Of a stretch of 64,000 nucleotides of DNA, positions 9,409-16,208 are shown one piece after another. Position numbers and translations under genes: made by a program. Positions within the stretch are counted from its first letter, which is position 1. Each line of letters begins with the position of its first letter. This DNA comes from DASQHW01 sp038209365 (GTDB taxonomy: Bacteria > Actinomycetota > Acidimicrobiia > IMCC26256 > PALSA-610): assembly GCA_038209365.1 (NCBI GenBank), contig JBBQXS010000001.1, positions 1-64,000 of the forward strand, in the 5' to 3' direction. A model generated the notes under the pieces. It did no database searches. It saw nothing but the letters and a program-made list of their open reading frames with translations, and was not told where the DNA came from.

Positions 9409-10386
9409 TTATCGAGCGTATTTCTGCACGGCGGTCTTCGCGGCTTGATAGGCGCTCGCGGTGCCCATGCCGTTGGGATTCATGAAACTGAAGGCGAACA
9501 GCCCGCGCCGGACGATGTCGGCCACGCTCGCATCGGTGAACAGCGCGCGCATGTCGGCCTCGAGGCTTCCATCGTGAGCCTCGTAATGTGCCAGCATCAC
9601 CGCGCCGTACTGTCCCAACAGGCTGGTCATCGAGCGCGCGTCGGAGGGCGCGGAGGTCGAATCCATCAGCTGGAAGCTCTGGAAGTCGGACGCGCGCATC
9701 ACCTTGGCGAAGTAGGGAATCATGGCCCGACCTGCGCCAGTGGTCGTGTCGGTCCATTGCGCCTGCCAACCACCCCAGCCGAGTGAGACGCGGGCGTTCG
9801 GCGCGTAGTTATGGAAAACGCGCAGCACTTGCAGGTACCGGTCCTGCAGTGCGCGTAGATAGTTCGTCGTCTGGCGGTTGGGCTTCCACGCGTTGTCGGT
9901 GCACGGGTACGTTTGGAACTCGGTGAAGAGCGTGACGTAGAACGCAGGGCCGTTTGCTCTACCCGCGAACGTGTCGGCCAGCCTCCTCATGTCGCCCACG
10001 AATCGGTCGGCCAGCGGATACGCGCGCCCGCAGGCGGTGCCGTACTTCGTCGCAAGGGATCGCTCGCTGTCGCCGGTCCAGACGATGAGATGCAGGGGAC
10101 GGCCGGCGGCGTAAGCATCCTTCACGACGCTGCCCTTCCAACCCGTTATCCACGCGAGATCGTTGGGACCGTTGTACCAGCTCGTCAGCATGCGCACGGG
10201 TGCTTCACGTACGAGGCGATTGTTGCTCGTCGCTTCGGGTCCCATGCCGAACAACAGCTTTGCGCCCGTCGGTTTCGGCACCGGCCGTTGGGGCAGACAC
10301 CCACCCAGCAGCGCGAGCGCGAGCGCAACGCAAGCGAGCCGAGCGAGACGAGTGAGACGAGGGTGATTCAACGCGCGCAGCAACAT
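9409..10386 (-). CDS. Secreted lipoprotein, possible glycoside-hydrolase-like barrel
   Basis: About 325 residues. A lipoprotein signal peptide ends in the lipobox LLGGC near residue 30, so the mature protein should be anchored outside the membrane. The mature part has repeated hydrophobic strands each followed by charged turns (for example PLHLIVWTGD, PAFYVTLFTEF, NARVSLGWGGW), as in TIM-barrel glycosidases, with candidate acidic residues in LFTEFQ and SFQLMDS. Assignment to a hydrolase family is inference. ATG 10386 gives a normal signal peptide; upstream in-frame starts at 10416 and 10518 are possible. It could process a surface glycan made by neighbouring clusters. Confidence 0.65.
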   Translation of the reverse strand: MLLRALNHPRLTRLARLACVALALALLGGCLPQRPVPKPTGAKLLFGMGPEATSNNRLVREAPVRMLTSWYNGPNDLAWITGWKGSVVKDAYAAGRPLHLIVWTGDSERSLATKYGTACGRAYPLADRFVGDMRRLADTFAGRANGPAFYVTLFTEFQTYPCTDNAWKPNRQTTNYLRALQDRYLQVLRVFHNYAPNARVSLGWGGWQAQWTDTTTGAGRAMIPYFAKVMRASDFQSFQLMDSTSAPSDARSMTSLLGQYGAVMLAHYEAHDGSLEADMRALFTDASVADIVRRGLFAFSFMNPNGMGTASAYQAAKTAVQKYAR

Positions 10387-10860
10387 GTCGGGCTCCGTGA
10401 ATCGAGGACGGTTCATCGAACCTATGCGGGAGCCGCGAGCGGGGACGACCACGAAAACCGAACTTGTCGCCCAATATCCGCTCCATTGCCGGGAAACGAA
10501 TGGCAGCACGTCTGTCATGTCTTCAGTCGCGAAGCACAGCGCAACCGGTGTTTACGCCGTGGACGTTCGCAAAGACCGCACACCGGACGTCACCGACGAG
10601 CCAACCTGGGGCGTGTGTGGGGTGCGGTTTCCGCACCCCACACACGCCCTACCGGATCGAGCACGCGCGCTCGTGGTAGCGCGCGCGGGAGGACGCGTCC
10701 TTCGTTCCTCGAGCGCGCTTCGTCGTGCCCTTGCACCGAACAATGTTCGTTCGTTCGATCATGGATGCGTGCGATGAACCGACGTACGCGCGCACCGGCC
10801 CGAGCCGTGGGCGACGCGCAGAAACTGGAAGGAAGTTCGCGGCGCCCCGGTCCCCGACAT
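10387..10860. other. Divergent intergenic region with a long perfect palindrome
   Basis: The roughly 470 bases between the lipoprotein and cupin genes contain no credible coding frame. Their one clear feature is the 19-bp inverted repeat at 10609-10649, described separately. The Arg-rich frames crossing the region look like GC-bias shadows. Confidence 0.5.
10609..10649. repeat. Perfect 19-bp inverted repeat, copy 1 of a two-copy family
   Basis: Left arm 10609-10627 (GGGCGTGTGTGGGGTGCGG), loop TTT, right arm 10631-10649, fully complementary. The core GGCGTGTGTG(A/G)GGTGC recurs as a palindrome at 57060-57098. There is no T-run after it, so a simple terminator is less likely than a protein-binding site or a dispersed palindromic repeat. 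Confidence 0.8.
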
Positions 10861-10866
10861 TACGAT
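10861..10866 (+). promoter_or_regulatory. -10 box TACGAT for the cupin gene, leaderless
   Basis: TACGAT is six bases before GTG 10873, which has no ribosome site of its own. This fits leaderless transcription and supports that start for the cupin gene. Confidence 0.4.
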
Positions 10867-10872
10867 CCGCCC

Positions 10873-11325
10873 GTGACCGACGGACCGGGCATCGCGCGGA
10901 TCGAACAGGCCGAGGGGAGTGCCTCGGATGCGGATCGGGACGCGGTCGCGGCGTTCGACGATGTCACGTCGGTGCCGCTCGCAGACAACGTCGAGGAACG
11001 AGGCAGGCTTCTCGAGCTCAACGTCCACGCGCTGCCCTTCACGGTGCAGCGTGTCTTCACGATCACCGACGTTCCCGTCGGGACGAAGCGGGGCGGGCAC
11101 CGGCACCGTTCCGGCGCGCAGGTCCTCGTCTGCATCAGCGGTCGTATCGAGGTGGAGCTGAGGCGAGGCGCGGCGCGCACCGCCGTGACATTGACACCGG
11201 ACAGCGACGGGCTCTTCATCCCGGCCGGCATATGGGCCGCGCAGCGGTACCTCGAGGAGGGAAGCGCGCTGGTCGTTCTCGCGAGCGATCCGTTCGACCC
11301 GACCACCTACGAGACGACGTTCTGA
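10873..11325 (+). CDS. Cupin of the FdtA/WxcM sugar-nucleotide ketoisomerase type
   Basis: A 150-residue cupin with GHRHRSGAQVLVCISGRIEVEL, the metal/substrate strand of the FdtA/QdtA/WxcM family, followed by DGLFIPAGIWAAQ and a FDPTTY ending. Family members isomerise dTDP-4-keto-6-deoxyglucose to the 3-keto sugar on the way to amino-deoxy sugars. Which sugar is made here is unknown because no partner dehydratase or aminotransferase is in view. It begins a tightly packed set (three bases to the glycosyltransferase), suggesting the sugar is for a glycan or glycoside assembled by these genes. Confidence 0.75.
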   Translation: MTDGPGIARIEQAEGSASDADRDAVAAFDDVTSVPLADNVEERGRLLELNVHALPFTVQRVFTITDVPVGTKRGGHRHRSGAQVLVCISGRIEVELRRGAARTAVTLTPDSDGLFIPAGIWAAQRYLEEGSALVVLASDPFDPTTYETTF

Positions 11326-11328
11326 GCG

Positions 11329-12480
11329 ATGCGGCGCGGCGCGGTAGGTGAAGTGTCGGTGTGCATCCCGGCGTGGCGGGCATCGGGTTTCATCGATCAG
11401 ACGCTGCGGTGTGCCCGCGAGCAAACGCACGATGCGCTGCGGATCGTCGTGTCGATCGACCTGTCAGACGACGGCACCGAGGAGATCTGCAGGGCCCACG
11501 CGCGCGACGACGGCCGGGTCGAGGTCCACACCCATTGCGAACGGCTCGGCTGGGCAAGGAACGTCAACTTCCTTCTCGACCACGTGGACACCGAGCTCGC
11601 GTTCCTGTACTTCCACGATGACATCATCGAGCCCATGTACACCGAGCGACTCGTCGGTGCGCTCCGGGAGCGACCGGACGCGACGAGCGCTCACTGCGAC
11701 ATGCGTCATTTCGGCGCCAGCAACTGGGTGAACCCGGGCCGACAGTACGAGGGGACGGCGGTCGAGCGGGTGGTCACGTTCCTCGTCGCGCCCCATCGTG
11801 GGTCACTCCTTCGCAGCGTGCTGCGAAGGACGATCCTCGATGACGGCTTGCGCATGCCGACCGGCTCGCGCGCCGGTGTCTGGGCCAACGAGCCGTTCCT
11901 GATGAAGCTGGTGGCCGCCGGTCCGGCGTCGTGGGTACCCGAGACGCTCTACCGGCGATGGGACAAACGGGAGGGCGGCCTCACCGACGGCTGGCTCTCG
12001 CTCGGCGTCGACGAGATCATCGACGGCCACCGCGTGAACGCTGAGTATGCGCTCGCGGTGATCGATGGCATGCGCCCATCGCCCGAGCAGCGAGCCGTGC
12101 TGCTGTTCGCCCTGTTCGTCAACATGGCGGGCCGCATGCGGGACGCCGAGCGCACGTACGACGCGCCGACGGTCAGTCCACCCGAGCGCCTGCTGCCGGT
12201 CTTCGCGGGCATGACCGTTCCGCCCGCGCTCCACACGCTGCCGGCACCGCTGCGAACGTGGGCCGAGGGCGCGTACGACCGCCTCTTGCGCGAGACAGGT
12301 GCGCGTGCGCTGCACGTCGAGGACCACGCGCAGGCGGTCGCCGCATTCGAGATCATCACCAGCCGCCACCCGAACAACGTCGAGGCCTGGCGGCGGCTCG
12401 CCGACGCGTACCGCGGCGCGGGCCGCACCGCGGACGCCGAGGGGGCACACCGTCGAGCGCGGTTGGTACGCACGGGATGA
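11329..12480 (+). CDS. Family 2 glycosyltransferase with C-terminal TPR-like tail
   Basis: The 383-residue protein starts with the GT2 nucleotide-binding strand VSVCIPAWRASGFIDQTL, then IVVSIDLSDDGT and the metal-binding FHDD segment near residue 103. It probably transfers a sugar from a nucleotide sugar in the cytoplasm. The last 60 residues (AVAAFEIITSRHPNNVEAWRRLADAYR) look like a tetratricopeptide unit, perhaps for contact with a partner. It lies three bases after the cupin and overlaps the next gene by ATGA, so these are translated together. Donor and acceptor are unknown. Confidence 0.8.
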   Translation: MRRGAVGEVSVCIPAWRASGFIDQTLRCAREQTHDALRIVVSIDLSDDGTEEICRAHARDDGRVEVHTHCERLGWARNVNFLLDHVDTELAFLYFHDDIIEPMYTERLVGALRERPDATSAHCDMRHFGASNWVNPGRQYEGTAVERVVTFLVAPHRGSLLRSVLRRTILDDGLRMPTGSRAGVWANEPFLMKLVAAGPASWVPETLYRRWDKREGGLTDGWLSLGVDEIIDGHRVNAEYALAVIDGMRPSPEQRAVLLFALFVNMAGRMRDAERTYDAPTVSPPERLLPVFAGMTVPPALHTLPAPLRTWAEGAYDRLLRETGARALHVEDHAQAVAAFEIITSRHPNNVEAWRRLADAYRGAGRTADAEGAHRRARLVRTG

Positions 12481-13757
12481 CGCGCCGCCGGGTTGCGGTG
12501 CTCGGCGCCGGGATCATGGGCGGCTCCACCGCACTGCACCTGGCGCGGCTCGGTGTACCGGTCACCGTGTTCGACCACGAGGACGCGCCGTTCCGCGGCG
12601 CCAGCCGCTGGAACGAGGGCAAGATCCACCTCGGGTTCCTGTACGCGGCCGATCCGAGCCTCGATACCGCGCGTGCCGTGCTCCCCGGCGGCCTGGAATT
12701 CAAGGACCAGGTCGAGGCGCTGACCGCGATCGCGCTCGGCCCCTTCACCACGCCGGGGGACGACCTCTATCTCGTTCATCGCGACTCCGTGACGTCACCG
12801 CAGGCGGTGTCGCGCTACTTCGCCGCGGTTGCCGAGCTCGTGCGCTCGCACCCGGAGGCGCACCGGTACCTCACGGCCGCGTCGCGCAGGGGAGTTGAAC
12901 CTCTTTCGTCGGCCGAGCTCTGCGACCTCGCCGACCCGTCGGTCGTCGTGGCCGGCTTCCGTGTTCCGGAGCGCTCGGTCAACACCAACCGCGTCGCGGA
13001 CGCGTTCGTGGACGCCCTCGATGGCGAGCCCCTCGTCGAGCTGCGCCTTGGCCGGCACGTCACGGGCGTCGCGCCCGCCGGCGCGGGTCAGGACCGCTGG
13101 CTCGTGCGCACCACAGATCGGCGTGCCGGCGATGCGCGCGCCGACGATGATGCGCGCGCCGGCGATGCGCGCGATGGCGGTGCACGCGCCGGCGACGGGC
13201 CCTTCGACGCCGTCGTGAACGCGCTGTGGGAGGGTCGGCCGCGCGTCGACCGCAGCGTCGGCCATCGGCCTGACGCGGCCGAGCACCACCGGTATCGGGT
13301 GTCGCTGTTCGTGCGCACCGCGACCGCGCTCGAGTCGCCCAGCGCGGTGTTGGCCGTGGGAGCGTTCGGGGACGTGAAGAGCTACAGCGAACGCGACTTC
13401 TACCTCTCCTGGTACCCCACGGGGCTGCTCGCCCGCGCGGAAGCCGTCGACCCGCCACCGGTTCCGGTTCTGAGCGACGGCGAGAGGCAACGCATCGTCA
13501 CCGAGGTGTTCGCGTCGCTGGGCCGCGTCCTGCCGTGGGTGCACGGCATCGAGCGCGCCGCCTCGGAAGTCCGTGTCGAAGGGGGCTGGGTCTACTCGCA
13601 GGGCGGCGGCTCCCTCGACGATCCCGTCGCGGCGGTCCACCGCCGGAACCGACTTGGCGTCACCCGGCTCGGCTCGTACTTCTCGGTTGACACCGGCAAG
13701 TACTCCGTGGCGCCGACGCTCGCCGCGCGACTCGCTCGCGCGGTCGCCGAGGTGTGA
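12477..13757 (+). CDS. FAD-dependent oxidoreductase (DAO family)
   Basis: This 426-residue protein opens with the dinucleotide-binding motif VAVLGAGIMGGSTALHLARLG and the acidic end of the second strand (VFDHED). GKIHLGFLYA and a C-terminal TGKYSVAPTLAARLA follow, as in glycine/D-amino-acid oxidase-type flavoproteins. It should oxidise an amine or hydroxyl group on a small or sugar substrate. Start ATG 12477 overlaps the previous stop. An insertion around residues 215-240 is built of RAGDAR/ADDDAR repeats (bases 13121-13200), low-complexity and probably a surface loop. Its role in the cupin/GT2 cluster may be tailoring of the sugar; this is inference. Confidence 0.75.
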   Translation: MTRRRVAVLGAGIMGGSTALHLARLGVPVTVFDHEDAPFRGASRWNEGKIHLGFLYAADPSLDTARAVLPGGLEFKDQVEALTAIALGPFTTPGDDLYLVHRDSVTSPQAVSRYFAAVAELVRSHPEAHRYLTAASRRGVEPLSSAELCDLADPSVVVAGFRVPERSVNTNRVADAFVDALDGEPLVELRLGRHVTGVAPAGAGQDRWLVRTTDRRAGDARADDDARAGDARDGGARAGDGPFDAVVNALWEGRPRVDRSVGHRPDAAEHHRYRVSLFVRTATALESPSAVLAVGAFGDVKSYSERDFYLSWYPTGLLARAEAVDPPPVPVLSDGERQRIVTEVFASLGRVLPWVHGIERAASEVRVEGGWVYSQGGGSLDDPVAAVHRRNRLGVTRLGSYFSVDTGKYSVAPTLAARLARAVAEV

Positions 13758-13795
13758 CGCGGCGGCGGTAGCCGTGACCGTGTGATCATTGCCTG

Positions 13796-14545
13796 GTGCT
13801 CCGTGACGAAGAGTTGGCGGCGTACCGGCGGGACGGGTTCCACCGAGGTCCCAGGGTCGCGTCGGTGCGGGACATGGATCGCATCCGCGCCGGCATCGAT
13901 GCCTGTCTGGCGGAGCCCGTCCTGGCCCAGCATCCCGATGTGCACCGCCACCTCGACAACCGCACGGTCTACGACCTCTGTGCGCATCCCGAGATCGTGG
14001 ACCGGGTGGCATCGATACTTGGTCCCGACATCCTGGTTTGGCACTCCCGCGTGTTCCACAAGCACGATGCCGAACCGCCGATCCCGTGGCACCAGGACGG
14101 TGTGTACTGGAGCCTCCAGCCCCTCGTGTCGGTCACCGCATGGATCGCGATCGACAGAGCGGAACGCGCCAATGCCTGTGTTGAAGTGATCCCTGGCTCC
14201 CACCTCCGACCGGTGCCCCACATGCGTCTCTCGACGGCCGGCCGCTTCGCGCACCACGCCGATCCCGACCACGTCGACGCGTCCGCCGCGATGGCCATGC
14301 AGTTGGAACCGGGCGAGTTCTTCCTCTTCGACACCTGGCTCCTGCATTCGTCGGCGGCGAACATCTCGGGCAGGCGCCGGACGGCGCTGTCAGTTCGCTA
14401 CACCACCCCCGACGTGACCGTCGCCGCGGAGACGTTGTCGCCGGTGGTCCCCGGATACGGCGTCCAGGTGGTTCGGGGGCACGCCCGGGCCCGAAGGAAC
14501 CCGGTGGTGCCACCGCCCGCGCCGCTCGGCGGCCGTGGACAGTGA
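13796..14545 (+). CDS. Phytanoyl-CoA dioxygenase-family Fe(II)/2-oxoglutarate oxygenase
   Basis: 249 residues with the PhyH iron site: H99 and D101 in PWHQDG and the distal H184 in LLHSSAANIS, followed by an Arg-rich RRRTALSVRYT that should hold 2-oxoglutarate. PhyH-family enzymes hydroxylate or epimerise lipids, amino acids or natural-product intermediates. Here the enzyme follows a cupin, a glycosyltransferase and a flavoprotein, so it may hydroxylate the product of that cluster. GTG 13796 is the first start in frame; no good ribosome site is seen. It ends the group, with 144 bases of apparently empty sequence after it. Confidence 0.85.
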   Translation: MLRDEELAAYRRDGFHRGPRVASVRDMDRIRAGIDACLAEPVLAQHPDVHRHLDNRTVYDLCAHPEIVDRVASILGPDILVWHSRVFHKHDAEPPIPWHQDGVYWSLQPLVSVTAWIAIDRAERANACVEVIPGSHLRPVPHMRLSTAGRFAHHADPDHVDASAAMAMQLEPGEFFLFDTWLLHSSAANISGRRRTALSVRYTTPDVTVAAETLSPVVPGYGVQVVRGHARARRNPVVPPPAPLGGRGQ

Positions 14546-14689
14546 CACAAAGGCGACTGTCGGCCGACTGCTACGTGCTCACGTGAGTTTCGCCGTGGTC
14601 GGTGCGTGCGATCGTCGCAGGTGAGTTGCCCACCGCGCCCGTAGACGAGATCCTCCACCTCGCCGAGCGTGACCAAGGAGAGTGAAGGC

Positions 14690-15304
14690 ATGCAATCAGA
14701 AGAGCCTGTCACTGATCGACCCGAGACGGTCGGGCTCATAGGGGCCGGCAACATCGGCCAAGCACTCGCGCACGTCGCGCTGCGAGCCGGCCGAAAGGTC
14801 GTGATCGCGAACAGCCGAGGCCCGCAGTCTTTGGCAGCGCTCGTCAGCGCGCTCGGCCCGGGAGCGTCGGCCGGCACCGTCGCGCAGGCGGCCGCGAACC
14901 CCGTCGTCGCGATCGCGGTGCCATGGAGCAAGGTTCCTGCCGCGGTCGACGGGCTCCACTGGGACGGACAGATCGTGATCGACCCGACGAACGCGTTCAA
15001 CGCCGATCTGGGCGACCGCACGTCGAGCGAGATCGTCGCGGACCTCGTTCCGGGTGCGCGGCTCGTCAAGGTGGCCAACACGCTCGGTGCCAACGTGCTC
15101 GGCTCGGACCCGCACGAAGCGGGCGGACGCCGCGTGATCTTCCTCTCCGGCGACGACGTCTCAGCCAAGGTCCCGGTCGTCGAGCTGTTCGAAGCTGCCG
15201 GGTTCTTCCCGATCGACCTCGGTGATCTCGTGACCGGCGGACGCATGCAACAAATCGGCGGTCCGCTTCCCTCACACAACCTCGTCAGGCTGCCGCCCGT
15301 CTGA
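14690..15304 (+). CDS. NADPH:F420-oxidoreductase-like Rossmann protein
   Basis: The 204-residue protein has the NADP-binding motif VGLIGAGNIGQALAHVALRAG and VVIANSRG, where S and R suit the NADP phosphate. The rest follows the F420-dependent NADP oxidoreductase family (IDPTNAFN, LVKVANTLGA, GRMQQIGGPL). Several such proteins act on substrates other than F420, so the true partner is uncertain. ATG 14690 is preferred over a frame start at 14669 because AAGGAG and GAAGG precede it. The gene just downstream may be co-transcribed. Confidence 0.75.
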   Translation: MQSEEPVTDRPETVGLIGAGNIGQALAHVALRAGRKVVIANSRGPQSLAALVSALGPGASAGTVAQAAANPVVAIAVPWSKVPAAVDGLHWDGQIVIDPTNAFNADLGDRTSSEIVADLVPGARLVKVANTLGANVLGSDPHEAGGRRVIFLSGDDVSAKVPVVELFEAAGFFPIDLGDLVTGGRMQQIGGPLPSHNLVRLPPV

Positions 15305-15316
15305 ATGGAGGATGAG

Positions 15317-15607
15317 ATGCCTCTCTCGGAGGAAGCACGCCAACGATTCGCCAGGTTCGTGGAGCAGACGGATCCGTCGAGCACTGATCCAGATGATGAC
15401 GCGGCGCTTCTGCAGTTCGTCGCTTGGGGGCTCGTCCATGAGCCCGACGCATTGCACGAGTGGTTCGCGCTCGAGAGCATGATGTTCCAGCGGCATTTGA
15501 CGGACAGCAAGATCCGCTACGTGCTGATCATCCTTCGGTCTGCTGCGCCACTCGTCGCCGCGTATGAACGCGAACGCGGTTCTGTGACCGACGCCGATGC
15601 GCGGTAA
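15317..15607 (+). CDS. Small hypothetical helical protein
   Basis: Encodes 96 residues with GGAGG five bases before ATG 15317; another in-frame ATG at 15305 overlaps that site and is less likely. The product is acidic and looks all-helical (SEEARQRFARFVEQ, LLQFVAWGLVHEPDALHEWFALE). It has no export signal and no cysteines. It lies 12 bases after the Rossmann protein, so the two probably form an operon. I do not recognise the family. Confidence 0.6.
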   Translation: MPLSEEARQRFARFVEQTDPSSTDPDDDAALLQFVAWGLVHEPDALHEWFALESMMFQRHLTDSKIRYVLIILRSAAPLVAAYERERGSVTDADAR

Positions 15608-15641
15608 CGACCGTCGCGTCGCGCCCAGAACCCGCCTGGGA

Positions 15642-15662
15642 AGGGCCTCGCTGGTCGGCCCT
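15642..15662 (+). terminator. Weak hairpin, possible terminator
   Basis: AGGGCC (15642-15647) and GGCCCT (15657-15662) can pair around a nine-base loop, after the 96-residue gene and before the cupredoxin operon. There is no T-run, so activity as a terminator is only a suggestion. Confidence 0.25.
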
Positions 15663-15731
15663 CAAGGTCCCAGGGGATGGCGTCGTTTCATCTGAATGGG
15701 TGCGAGCAGACGGCCGTAGGGAGGGACGTCA

Positions 15732-16208
15732 ATGACTCAATCGGGCGGGCGGCCCCTGTTTCGGCGCGCCGCATTGCCGGCGTTCGTGCTCACCGTGCTC
15801 ATGCTCGTGAGTCTGGCCGGCTGTTCGACGTCGTCTCCCTCGGCGACGGGCTCGCGCATTGACGTGACGATGCACGATTTTGGCATCACGGTGTCGCGTC
15901 ATTCTGTTCCTGCGGGCAGAGTGCTGTTGCGCGTAAAAAACGACGGACCGTCGACTCATGAGATCAATGTCGACCTGACCCGGTACCAGGCCGGGAAGAT
16001 CCCGCTGCAAGGCGACGGGTTGACCGCGGACGAGGACGCGAAGGGAATACGGCGGATCGACTCGATCGAGCAGGTCGACCTTCGCCACACCGGCGACCTC
16101 ACGCTGGACCTGAAACCGGGCCGATACGTGCTGTGGTGCAATCTCGAGGGCCATTACCTCGGTGGCATGTACGAGGCGTTCGACGTGCGCGAGGTGGCGA
16201 GTCGATGA
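15732..16208 (+). CDS. Cupredoxin-like copper-binding lipoprotein
   Basis: 158 residues: a signal peptide ending in the lipobox SLAGC (Cys near residue 31), then a single cupredoxin domain. The type 1 copper ligands are visible: H76 in STHEIN, then C136, H141 and M146 in WCNLEGHYLGGMY, with azurin-like spacing (C-x4-H-x4-M). It should sit outside the membrane and carry electrons or bind copper. Ribosome site GGAGGG precedes ATG 15732. Its stop overlaps the start of the hybrid histidine kinase (ATGA), an arrangement that suggests the two proteins work together, perhaps with the lipoprotein as sensor or client. Confidence 0.8.
   Translation: MTQSGGRPLFRRAALPAFVLTVLMLVSLAGCSTSSPSATGSRIDVTMHDFGITVSRHSVPAGRVLLRVKNDGPSTHEINVDLTRYQAGKIPLQGDGLTADEDAKGIRRIDSIEQVDLRHTGDLTLDLKPGRYVLWCNLEGHYLGGMYEAFDVREVASR

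Noticed and set aside
9913..10872. Upstream extension of the cupin frame (320 more residues)
   Set aside because: The extension runs antisense to the lipoprotein gene and across the palindrome, with Arg-rich composition; the cupin begins at GTG 10873.
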